DNA of 64,000 nt from Aldrovandia affinis (taxonomy: Eukaryota > Chordata > Actinopteri > Notacanthiformes > Halosauridae), in contig JAINUG010000085.1 of NCBI GenBank assembly GCA_029706075.1, positions 1,699,392 to 1,763,391 of the forward strand. The letters run 5' to 3'. Within the stretch, counting starts at the first letter, position 1. Each line of letters opens with the position of its first letter. This document shows positions 22,068 through 33,563 of the stretch, in pieces. The notes under the pieces were generated by a model. It had not been told where the DNA came from, did not search any database, and saw nothing but the letters and a program-made list of their open reading frames with translations. The translations under genes and the position numbers were made by a program.

Positions 22068-23167
22068 TATGGGCTCAAATTAATGCCAAAAGTATTTAGT
22101 CTCTGTAAAAGTATTTCGTCTCTGTAAAAAAACATTTTGTGCTTGCAACTATAAAAAAATGCTTATTTACAGAGACGAAATACTTTTACAAGCACAAAAT
22201 GTTTTTTTACAGAGACGAAATACTTTTACAAGCACAAAATGTTTTTTTACAAAGACGAAATACTTTTACAAGCACAAAATGTTTTATTACAGAGACGAAA
22301 TACTTTTACAGACACGAAATACTTTTGGCATTAATTTGACGCTTCCGGTAAACTATCCAATCGGCATCCAGAAGAAATCAGGTTGCCATGTTGTGCAACT
22401 TTCCCTATTGAGTTTCCAAGAACGTAGCATCGCCAAGTTCAGTTCATTTGAACGGCGTCCAGTACACAATGGCAAACCATAATAATTCGAGGCTTTCAAA
22501 CGATCTGGTAAGTTATTAGTTATTGTTCATAGAAAGGTTTACTGCATTCATAGAAAAGTGTATTATTTGGGAGAGTTTTCCAATTTTATAGATTTGTAAG
22601 TTGTAACCAACATAGGCCTACTCCATTACAAGCCATAGGCTAGTTGTAGCCTATCGAAATAACGTAGTGTGGAGATAGGTCTGGCTAGCGAGACTATATC
22701 GAAATAAACGGGGAGCACATTTTCATGAGCTACAAATGTGTTTATTCTTAAATTAATAAGTAACCCACCTCAAACAAGGACATGTATCTAGTAAAAATGC
22801 TAGCACACAATTAGTCAATAGTCAGTTCCTCGCATCATAGCAAAAAAGATGAATTTTTTCGCTAGTTTCAGAGTGAATGAATAAATAAATCCTACAGCAT
22901 TACAGCATGGCGTTGGCAATGCTGAGGTTGTGGTTCAATTCCCACTGGGACCACATATACTGAAAATGTATGCATTCACTACTGTAAGTCGCTTTGGATA
23001 AAAGCATCTGCTAAATGGTATATACTTCTTGATTTCTTTCATTGTAACAATGACGCCTACAGGTGTCACTAGGCCCGCAAATACTGCAAAGGCTTGGTAC
23101 AAGACTGCACGACCTTCTGCAACAACTGCCACTGGATCTAAGACACGCAGAAATTATTTGCATGAAT
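22068..23167 (+). repeat. Left terminal inverted repeat
   Basis: This is the reverse complement of 33564-34700 with few differences. The outer about 275 bp are themselves a foldback: TTAATGCCAAAAGTATTT at the tip recurs inverted at about 22310-22335. Between these lie about four tandem units of about 40 bp (ACAGAGACGAAATACTTTT plus AAGCACAAAATG). Inner parts contain a SINE-like fragment (about 22905-23027). Confidence 0.92.
22905..23027 (+). repeat. SINE-like fragment inside the left TIR
   Basis: A B-box-like GTGGTTCAATTCCC is followed by the common fish repeat tail TAAGTCGCTTTGGATAAAAGC. The same fragment is in the right TIR (33708-33835) in opposite orientation, so it was part of the element before the copy moved, or was spread between arms by correction. 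Confidence 0.6.
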
Positions 23168-23645
23168 GAAATGGCTCTCCTAAACTCCCTTGCTGACCAC
23201 ATAACCTTTCCCCAGGAGGTAGGTTGGATTGTTTGGTTATAAAGCTTGAAATCCAACTTTGTCTGTTGTCAGTGTTCATTTGTAGGCCCTACGCCTCTTT
23301 ACATTGGATGTACGCCATACTCAACTTAATTGTACTGAAACGATTTCGGCCCCTGGCCTTGGCTGTTTCATTCGCAGCGCACGAAATAAGGAGGAGTCGG
23401 CTTGTTCAGCAGAGTTCGGCTTTACTTGCAGAGATTTCAGCATCAGTACATTCAGACATAGACATATTTTACAAGGATTCTCGTAGGGATTGCATTGAGC
23501 GCTGCAGTACCAATGTCCGTGTGTATCTATGGGATGGCAATAATATGTATTTGGCAATGTGTTTTAACAGCCGATAACAGCCTATGCTCAATACCAACAG
23601 GTTCTCGATGGTCTCTCCTACCTGATCAGTCTGACTAGGGAAGAA

Positions 23646-26600
23646 ATGGACAGAAGGAGGACCACTGTGGTAGTGCAGGAAGTAGTTGGTGGGATGGGAC
23701 GTCCAAAGCTGTCTGTTTCCAAAGACCATCTCCAGGAGCTCATAGAAATGGATCTGTCTGTTCCTTGTATTTCCAAAATGCTTGGGGTATCAGTGCATAC
23801 AATCAATCGCCGGATCCAAGAGTGGGGATTCAACGTGAGAAACCCATACAGTCAACTGAATGATGATGAATTGGACAATTTGGTGTCTACAATAAAAGCC
23901 ACTTCACCAAATTTAGGTAGGTACTTTATTAGGTTGTAACTTACTGTAATCTGAACATCAGCTTCTGAAATCCTTTAAGGAAAACAGATGCAGCAGTTCT
24001 TTGTACAGTGTTGCCTTACTATCACCTGACTTGTGAAATTGTAACTTATTCTGGAAAAAAATATATACTTTTATATCATATATAAATATATTTATTTTTT
24101 TTCTCACAAAAATGAAAAAATCTCTTAATCTTATTCTCCTCATACAGGCTACAGGATGGTCAGAGGGCATCTTAGAGCCTTAGGCCATAGAGTACAGTGG
24201 GCTAGAGTGTGGGAGTCTATGCATCGGGTGGATGCCAAAGGCATACATGAAAGACTAGCAAACCTGGGATGTGTGGTGAGAAGGGTGTACTCTGTACCAC
24301 ATCCCCTTTCACTCATCCATGTGGATACTAATCACAAGCTCATAAGGTAAGCAAGTGCTATGGAGGTGCTAATTTATACCACATAGTTGCTATTTAGTTT
24401 ATAGATTGGTAAAATTGCATGGAATTTTGGCCTAAATGAAGTAATTAGACACAGCGTAGCTCGGTCCTTCTAATATAACACTACTTCAAATTTAGCAAAC
24501 ATTAAAGATCTATTTAATTTGGCCTGCACAATATTTTACCCTGAAACAACTTTAATTTGGAATAATGTAGCTTTGAGCTTATACCGTTTTTCTGTGGTTT
24601 TTCAAATGGATAAATCATGTCATATTATACAAATCTGTTCTAATACTGCTACTACAACCACTACTATACTATTACTGCTACTACCAACTTGTACTGCATC
24701 ATAACATACCACAATGTATGTAAAGTGCTATAATTAAGTAGAAAGTACACCTATACACCATACATATGCCTCAACTATTTCTACTGTTATGTAAATTTAC
24801 AGATACGGTATTGTGATTTTTGGAGGCATTGATGGGTTTTCAAGAAAGGTGAGTGATTTGATGACTGAAGGATTTGTTAATTTGGCATACAGTACACATC
24901 ATAACTAGACACCCATACAATTTGGTTAATTTGTCTTTCTTGTGGAAATTCTGTGAATCCTTAGATCATGTACCTTCATGCTTCCAATAACAACAAGGCA
25001 GCTACAGCTCTTGAATACTTCCTGAGTCAACTAGGAAACATGGCTTTCCATCTAGGTAAGAACTATGCATTGTAGAATGTTGTAAATACACTATCATTCA
25101 CTTTATCATAAAATCTTTGTTTTGAGGACTGCAGTTTGCCTAGAGCCAACAGATGTGTAGACAATTCAATCAACCCTCACAGGTCTAATCCCCAATGGGG
25201 ACGAGTCTCCCTGCAAATGGGAGGTTGACCTTCTGGCTTCCTGGTGCCGACATAACACACAGTACACCCCACATACACATTCACAGACATGCATGATGCT
25301 CTAGTTTTCCTGCACCACCAATAACGCATGTGTAATATGCACATAGCATAACTGTACATAACGTAGTGGAATAGTGTGTAATTATTTTAACACTTGATGT
25401 TGCCGTTTTTTCAGTAATAAATTACAATTTTCATTATGTTGGGCCATCTAACTTAGTGGAACAGTGTGTAATTATTTGAATACTTGATATTGCCGTTTTT
25501 CAGTTATAAATTACAATATTCCTTGTGTTGGGTCATCAAGGGTAAGGGGAGACCAAGGAGTTGAAAATGTGGACATAGCAAGATGCATGTTTCAAGTTCG
25601 TGGCTGTGGCAGGGGAAGCTTTATCTCAGGGAAAAGTGTCCACAACCAAAGGTGATTTGTGAATGTGTGTAGACCTGTAAACAGTCTTATTCCATCACAG
25701 ATGTGCTATACAAAATTTGCATGAGAAGCACAATCATTAGAATGTGCATAAGTAAAGCCATTATATTAACACTATTTTAACTAGGTGTGATGCATTCTCA
25801 AACCAGTGATTGTGTACGTGTAGCCTGTCTTTCACTTTCTCAAAAAATGCACAACTTTATGTAATGCAGTTTGTCTTCTCATTTACATTTTCATATGAAT
25901 GTTTCATACTGTAATCGAATTCATTAATTTGTGAAAGTATAATTGAAATGTCCTTTATGTGCTCTTCAGATTTGTAGTCTTGCTCATTGTGGTAGTGATT
26001 TAGAAAAATAATCTTAATATATGCCATTTAGCAGATGCTTTTTTCATCATAGATGTTTCTGTTGTCTGATACTGATGTTACTCCTCCCCTTTAGGATAGA
26101 ACACCTCTGGCGTGACGTGTGGAATGTTGTGTCCAACATCTATTATGATGTCCTGCACAGTCTAGAGGAGAGTGTAGTACTCGACCCATCAAACTACACC
26201 CACCTATTCTGTGCCCAATATGTGTTCCTGCCCCGCATCCAGGCTGATCTGGATACTTTTACAGATGGTTGGAACAACCACTCCATGCGATCAGAGCGTA
26301 ACTTGACCCCAAACCAGCTATGGGAAATTGGATGTGCCACAAGTCTTATTAATCCTCCTGATAATATTCAGGTGAGTTCCTCCTTGTCTACAGTTAAAAC
26401 AAATGTATACACAAGCTCAAATCTCATTCTGTCCCAGCCATGTTAATAACTTTGTTATTCCTTTATCTTGAAATTAAAAGTACTTGTGAACTACTACCAC
26501 TTATCCAGGAAATGGATAGTTAGTTAATAACACAATCACATTACAGGGGCAGTATATCTCTGAGTTGGAGAACCCTGAGATGGAACACATTGGAATCCAT

Positions 26601-26762
26601 GTTCCTCAACCACATTGCCCCATGACAGAGGAAGAAATGGAGACGCTACATCAACTTTTCGACCCTCTTACTCCATCACTGTCTTTTGGTGCTGATCTTT
26701 ACAGAGCTGTTGTTCAGTATGTAGATGGTGTCATTGGAGATAGACCAGAGACATGTCAATGA
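23646..26762 (+). CDS. DDE integrase-like transposase, seven exons, frame intact
   Basis: Exons are 23646-23916 (open back to an acceptor at 23601), 24148-24346, 24803-24848, 24965-25055, 25504-25651, 26095-26371 and 26547-26762. All borders are GT-AG, the phases agree, and the sum is 1248 bp, giving about 415 residues. The N-terminus has a helix-turn-helix-like stretch ([20 protein letters not shown]). The integrase core follows: first Asp in HVDTNH (24324), second in GDQGVENVD (25551), Glu in [10 protein letters not shown] (26099), with 34 residues between the last two. The C-terminal part contains YVFLPRIQ and GWNNH. The product should cut and join the element's ends in the nucleus. The start is uncertain: ATG 23646 is the first in this exon, and an upstream exon is likely. 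An AATAAA lies at 26877. It appears functional as read. Confidence 0.85.
25371..25545 (+). repeat. Tandem duplication across a transposase splice acceptor
   Basis: Two copies of about 88 bp (AGTGGAATAGTGTGTAATTATT... then CTTAGTGGAACAGTGTGTAATTA...) each end in TGCCGTTTTTCAG followed by a 30-base AT-rich piece. The second copy supplies the acceptor used in the model for the exon at 25504. The first would lead into TAA. The exon therefore starts with residues [11 protein letters not shown] that relatives, as I remember them, lack. Confidence 0.75.
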
Positions 26763-29700
26763 ATTGCCTTAGAAAAGCCAAAATGTTGTTTTAAAAGATA
26801 AGATGCTTGTCTTTAGCTGTAAGTTGTTGGAAATACATTTGGGTCTCTGATGGGCTTACTAAAACACCTATTTTTAAATAAAACAATCAAGTAATTTTTT
26901 TTGTTAACAGGCTATTTCTGCAACCATGTGCTTCAACCAGCTCAATCAGGCAGTTCACATTTCTGATGGATCATGTTGCGTAACGATCCAACTCATTTGC
27001 ATTATCCCGCCCCTCATGAGTATATCTCCACCCGCAGTGACCACGGCATATACAGCTCTATGCCCATTGAGAAATATACGGCCAGGCAAAGAAAATCGTT
27101 TTGTGCACAAAATCGAATGTAACTTTAAATTGTTTTTATTGTATGTGCAATGTAAGCAACACATCAAAAATAAAAGTAACAATGCATCTACAGCCCTTGG
27201 ATTCTTCCTTGTGTCAACTATCGAACATGACAAAATAAAATTATATTTTTGTTCTTGCATCAACCATCGTTTTGAAATGTACCTAAATGAGACCGAAACC
27301 TGTGTCGTGAGTTGCAATGCAGCACTCCATGTGGTCACAGAAGCCCTCATAGGTATGGAAATGGCCTGGTACACGAAGGGTTAAGAAGCATGTTGAAGCT
27401 CTCAAGTATTCTCCCCTCACCACTTCCACCTTCATTCCAGGTGAAGGGATTTCCCATCCCACCCAGAATCTTATAAGCTGCTGGAGCTTCTCTGCAGATG
27501 CTGAAAATGTGAACACATTTAGTTATGAAAACACATTTCTTAGTTTAGTTATTTAGTTGTGAACTTGTATTACTGAGACAATTCTACATTTATTGTACCT
27601 GTCTCAATGAATCTGCGCAGAAATCCTGTTGTCCTGTCCCTGAGGTGCTTTGGGCAAGTGTCTTCATCGTCATCTTCATCATCATCTCCATTGCCTCTTC
27701 CCCTGGCCAGACAATGTTGCTGAGGATTGCCTGACAAGCAAAGGAGTAATTCAGTAACACAAGCAAAAAAAAAAAAGAGAGGATATTTTACTATTTTACT
27801 TGAACACTATAAATAGTTTTATAGTTGTCTCAAAGCTGCATGATGTAACTTTTCAGGTTTTTGTACTTTGGTGCCCCTCTGGTCATAATAATCACTGAAC
27901 TGAACCACACTTACCAAAATTCTGCCTGGAAGGCAATGTGTACTAGGGCCAGAGTAGGGCGCAAAATGCGTCACCCATGATTTTCCACCACTTTACTAGC
28001 CAGTACACCAAATTATAATATTATTAATTCACAGGCTCTCATGTGGTGTCATGTCATGATAATTATTTTGTTGGGCCTTGCTAAGACCAATTCCTACACT
28101 AATAGCAAATAAAAAGTGAATATTTAACTATAAAAAAGCTATATCATGCAGCTTTAAGTGCTGGCTTTGTTAATTATTGTTAATAACAGTGATTATATAA
28201 TTACTTACTCCTTATTGATTGACCCTCAGGCCACTTGACAATTTAACTTTGGGACAAAACACCAAGACTGTTACTACATACCTGGGCACTAGGTGCAATG
28301 TTTGCACTCCGTGGGAATATCAGTGGGACTGTATCTGGCCTCTCAATAAGCAGTTCAAGAACCCTGGTGTCTTTCAGCCCTCTTCTGATTTGTTTAATCT
28401 GTCTCTTTGTTCGTCCAATCACCTGAACAATAAAACAAATAGCTTATAAAAATGGTACACTATACTTACCTGAAAGAATCATCTATCATCAGTGTGTGAC
28501 CAATGGAATTACTGATTCCAACAGTCTCAACATTTTAAATGCATAATATGTTGGTGTAATAGACATTAAATTGTTGGTATTATGTTTGGATGACTTCATA
28601 CCGCATGCTGCAGCAGCTTTTGGAACAGCCAACTACGGTTTGTTGTGTTTACAACAGGTAGGTCCCAGAAGAGGGCTAGGTTGTTGACATCATCTTTCTC
28701 CTCCTTGGTCAAGTCATCATGTCCGTCAAGCTTTAAGAAACATAGAAATTCACTTCTCCATGCTGTGGATTAACTTCATTACAAAATTATAAGATGAGAA
28801 TCCTAACGGTATTGATTTGTCGCAATCAGTATATGTGCAAAGAGAGCCCCCCAAAGATAACATGACTCATTTTAAATAGTACACCATTTTATAATAATAT
28901 ACCTAAGCAATACAGCGCCTGACTACTAGATTAAATGATCAATAGATTAATGCACATTTAAGATGTTATAGCTAATGTTTAACTTTTTTACCTTTTGGAT
29001 GGTGACCCTAAAATCCATATCTGCCACATCTGCCAGTTGTATTGTAGCAGTGTCCATGTCGTTATGCAGTAGAACATGGATAATTGCATTGCTCAGCCCA
29101 TGAAGTTGTGGGCCTTCATGTAAGTAGGAATGGCCAATTATTCTCCCCGCCACCACAAATAGGTCACTCTCAACTAAGATCTGCGATGTCGAGGGGATAA
29201 GGTGGTCCTCTTCCCTTCAAATAGAAGGCTCACACCTGAGGCAGAAAAAGCAGGACAAGAGATGGACATTTTAACCACATTTTAGTTTTGTAACACTAGT
29301 TCTTAAAAATTGAGATAACATACCACTGTTAACATTAAACCCATGTTGCAGCTTGAATATTGCTGAGCTCAAGAAGTGTCGCTGCACACCAATTCCAAGT
29401 GCCGCATCACCTATGAAAAGAAATATTACAGTAAATAACAATTAACAAGTACACTACATCTGCATACAACTAATGAAGAGGAGGAAATTAATTATGCATG
29501 CAGTTACCCAGTAATTGGCAACGAAATGGTCTTGCCCAGTCAACATCTCTTCCTTTGTAAAAGGTTATGATACTACTGGTTTGTGACTGCTGATCCTCCC
29601 GGAGATCCATGCTGGCTCTGAGTGGAATCTCATTTTCCTTCTCCTGGAGAAGGTCTCTTCTGAAGACTGCTGCAGCTGCTTTTGGGTCATTTACCATTTT

Positions 29701-29801
29701 CCAATGATCTACAAACATTGAAACAGCATTATACATCTGGGTTGGATATTGTAATAAAGAATTTTGTCATTTTCAACTCCAGTTTTGTCAAACAGTATGG
29801 A

Positions 29802-29960
29802 GCAGACGCGGCGGTGCAGTGTGTAGCACTCTCGCCTAACAGCGAGGGAACTCCGGTTTCTTCCCACAATCCAAAGACATGCAGGCAGGCTGATTGGAGA
29901 CCACAACATTTCCCATAGGTATGAGTGTGTGAGTGAATGGTGTGTGTGCCCTGCAATGGA
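29802..29960 (+). mobile_element. SINE, internally deleted, in a HECT gene intron
   Basis: This matches the 57607-57971 SINE (GGCGGTGCAGTG, CCAAAGACATGCA, TATGAGTGTGTGAGTGAATGG) but lacks the segment with the B box. It lies in the intron between the exons ending at 29981 and starting at 29708. It would not disturb the splice sites. Confidence 0.8.
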
Positions 29961-32507
29961 TCGATCCACTTCGTACACACCCATATTCTTTGTTGTCAAA
30001 TCCGATGTGCAATCCTCCTCTACTCCCTGACTTATTGCTGGGTTTTCATAACAACTTTGTCCTCCATGTTCCTCCTGTTCAGGCAACCTAAAAATAAGTA
30101 ATGAAAAAATAAGATGGAATGTTATAATATTTCTAATAAACTTAAGGCATGGATGTTCATACTGTACAATACTGTCGTTGTATCATAGCTGTTGTGCATG
30201 TATAAAACCCTTTCATTACCTATCTCCACATGAACTTGCATGATGAAGGATCAACTGTGCTGGAAATTGCTGTTCACAAATTGGGCAGGTTTGCTAGAGA
30301 AAGAAATAGGTGACTCAGAAAGGTCAGACTTGAATACACTATCTGTTATTTGGTTTAGTAATTAACATGTACATTATTGTCCACAAACCATAATTTTCTC
30401 ATTAATGTCATCAGAAACATCATCCAAAATCTCTGTATTTTCCTTGATGATGTCTGAAGCACCATCCTCTGTGACCTCTGGGTCCTTGTAAACACAGAGT
30501 GAAAGAATTGGGTGATATAACCGTATTAAGGCCTCTGGACACTCGTACAGGTGTTTTGAGTTACTCTTTCTGATTACACCTCATCAGGGCTGTGTGGGTG
30601 TGCAAAACTAGGTTTGATTGACAGCTCCCTCACACTCCTGTTAGGTTTGTTGTGCCTCTATGGCAGGCCAATTTACCATGTTTTTCTTAATGAGCCTTGA
30701 CCATAGGTTTTTATTACATCATCAAATTGTCAGAATAGCTCCACCCAGCTTCAACCTGACTAGGTTTAATCAACAAGAGGAAGTCAAAATACTTGTATGG
30801 ATGTTCAGGGCTTTTAACATAACATAACTGTTTAACAGTTGGTCTTCAGAAGGAGATACTTACATAACCACATGTATCTATGTGGGCAGAAAGAAGCTGA
30901 AGAGGCATGGCGACCCCACACGTTTTACACACAGATTTGGGCATTTTCCTGAATTCGTAAGCATCTAGAGGAAGTGGGGTGGTATCGATTTTGTCTTGAG
31001 TGGAACAATATAGATGACATGTTTTCCATTGCTGCTACTGGACTTCAGTATTTTTGCTGTATACCCATGTGAGCCTTGAGCCAAAACGGAGAGCTTCCTT
31101 TGTCCACTTCCCCCTTGATTGAAAATATATTCATATTGAGAACAAATGTTAAGAAGATGTAATTGGACATAAATGGCTTACTTTGTGTTTAAAAATAAGT
31201 TAATGTGGAGGGTAATAATTAGCTCTCATATTAAAGATGTATCCAGGTATTTATCTGTTTGAGATCGAGAAGTGAGTATGAGTGGTATGGACTGATCTGG
31301 ATAACTGAACACAATCTGACTTGCCAGATGAAAGTAAAATATTTGTTCTGTTTGCCTATTACTCATACCTGCAGCTTTATACAAGAGCCAGCCTCCTGAT
31401 ACGCCCATCATCTTTGGATACTCCTGCAGAAGAGCTCTGGAAATATGTGTGTTCATACCAACACATATTTCATGAATAGGCAGCTGTCTCAACCTCAGAC
31501 TCTGCTAGAGTTATTCGATGAAAAATGTAGTAACCCTAGTCAAACAGCATAGCCGACACCTACACAAGAAATAGACACGCCACCCAAAACAGATAAAAGG
31601 CCATAGTACCTCATCATGGCAAGCACTGTCTGATATTGTAATGATCCTTCTTCCAAGCCCTGCCTGCAAGAGCTGTATTTCATTGCTGGGAGTTGTACTT
31701 GTGTTATCTGGCACAAGACAGAAGTTGAACTCAAGCTGTTTGGTCAAAGTTACAGCAGGGTAAGACGAGATGCAACTCCTCTCTTTCCTCTTCCCAATCT
31801 TCTTCCTGAGAACATTGCAGGAAATGATCTGTAAAGAAAATATGGTAGCACAAATTAAATGGCTGAAAGTATATTTTGACTTATATAATACTAGAAGATT
31901 TGCACACAAAAGGAATCAGTTTTGTTGGTTTGTTCATACATGCGAAATCAGCTCAATATTTTGGCAATTCATTGTATAGACTAGGCATTGTAATGTATAT
32001 ATGTTCTCCACAATGTAGAACAAAATATTCTGCTGGGTTAAGCTTCATTTTCATGTAGAACAGCTGTAACCATTGCATTAATATACTGAATATGTACAGA
32101 ACAAGGCAGTACTGTAGATATTACCGCTGCATGTCTTGCTGAATGTTTGTGGCTGATTGCTGCCCAATGGGTAGCTGACTGGAACTAGGCTGAACATGTG
32201 GTCTGTTGTGAGCTTGTGGGTGGGCACTGCTGCCCAATGGTTGCCCAAATTGCTGCCCAATGGGTGGGTGACTGGAACTAGGCTGAGCAGGTGTTCTGTT
32301 GTGAACTTGATGCTGGGCACTTGACAAGAGTTCCATAAAGCTGCGGAAAGAATTTTCAACCACAGAATCTTGTTCCTGTTAATAAGAACATATTAAGGTT
32401 AGACTTTGTAAAACCAAAATTGTGATGCAACACTTTAAGTAGGCCTACCCAAACAGAAAATGCTTAATACAATTAGCAACCAAATGCAGCTTTTCAACTT
32501 TCTTATC

Positions 32508-32508
32508 T

Positions 32509-32542
<34 letters not shown>
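32508..32542. repeat. (TA)n microsatellite
   Basis: A run of TA dinucleotides of about 32 bases lies in the first long intron of the HECT gene, within the transposon. Confidence 0.95.
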
Positions 32543-32543
<1 letters not shown>

Positions 32544-33563
32544 CTAACATTGATTAGTTTTCGGTTAATGTTATAATGGTAAAATATTAATATACGCCAT
32601 TCAAATGATCTATATTAAATACAGAACTAAAAAAGCGTGTTTTAGTTATACCCTGTGGCTATTCGCTTTGTAGTTGTGACTAACGTTCTCAGCGGAACAG
32701 GAGCAGATCGATTCGACAGCATTATTTTTACGAATCTATGCTATGGATTCTGGAACCATTAACGTATGGAACACTGCGGCATAAGTAGGCGGGCTATCCA
32801 ACTGAAGATCGCAAACAATTCAATAAAATGTAAAAATGATCGATCTTTTAATTTTTTATTAAATTAATTAACGCACAAGACCACCTAGTTAAATCGCCTA
32901 AGGCATACTGAAACTAAAAATGTATTTTATGACAATATTTGGTGGAAACGCGCCTTTTGTCGCCCCAATTTTATTTATTCAAAACCGTGATACGATCCGA
33001 ACCGTGAGTTTTATGATCCGTTGCACCCCTACTTAACAGTGAATAGAAGATAGGAACCATGCTGTCCCCCGAGGAGAGCATGGCGACGTGAGGTTAGCTA
33101 ATATTGTAAGCCCTACAGTTGGCTAAATGCCACCTATTCTATGCTGTAGGCCTTTAAGCTAACTTGAGCGAACTAGTAAACTAAGGCATGAGAAAACATA
33201 ATTCCACATAGTTATTTAATCTTGTTGGGGTAAAGCTTATTGTGATGAGAAAACTAATAAGCATTGCCTACTACGGCAAGATTATATGAGGGTATAATGG
33301 ATGAGATGGATGGATCAATTGTTAACTCGAAAATACCGACCTGTTGATGCGAAGACATCTTCATTCTTCAGACACACGAGAATAGGCTACAGTCAGGTGG
33401 TAGCCTAAAATTGCCGCCTATTTTCACTTTATTCGATGGTTGCTGTGTGCGCCACCCAGTGGAATTACAACGATGTCCTTGGAGAATCAATGTGTTCAAA
33501 ATACTGTGCAATTAAGATACAATTTCTGTGCATAGCCGGCTATAGGCCTACGTATATATATTA

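Larger units (their letters stand above)
27283..33364 (-). pseudogene. G2E3-like HECT E3 ubiquitin ligase gene inside the transposon, damaged
   Basis: About 15 exons were traced on the minus strand: 33364-33341 (start MKMSSHQQ), 32375-32125, 31828-31610, 31501-31369, 30964-30864, 30484-30389, 30293-30220, 30087-29981, 29708-29508, 29410-29324, 29235-28992, 28730-28602, 28422-28282, about 27724-27604 and 27491-27283. The order is a Gln/Pro-rich repeat (PIGQQ), an FSGRRLGRGKRG block, two C2HC zinc-finger-like motifs (CKTCG...HIDTC, CPICE...HASSC), then the HECT domain, ending in RASTCFLTLR with the catalytic Cys at 27390 and terminal TGFGLI. HECT ligases pass ubiquitin from that Cys to a target. 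Splice phases agree, but the frame shifts within the exons near 31770, 29215 and 27670, so this copy looks inactive unless those are sequence errors. A polyadenylation signal lies at 27140-27135. Confidence 0.8.

Noticed and set aside
22186-22310. CRISPR-like array of about 40-bp repeats
   Set aside because: The repeats are directly adjacent without unique spacers and lie in a eukaryotic transposon end.
22139-22482. Open frames rich in KYFYKHKMF-type repeats at both transposon ends
   Set aside because: They are translations of the about 40-bp tandem units in the inverted repeats, with no codon-like features.
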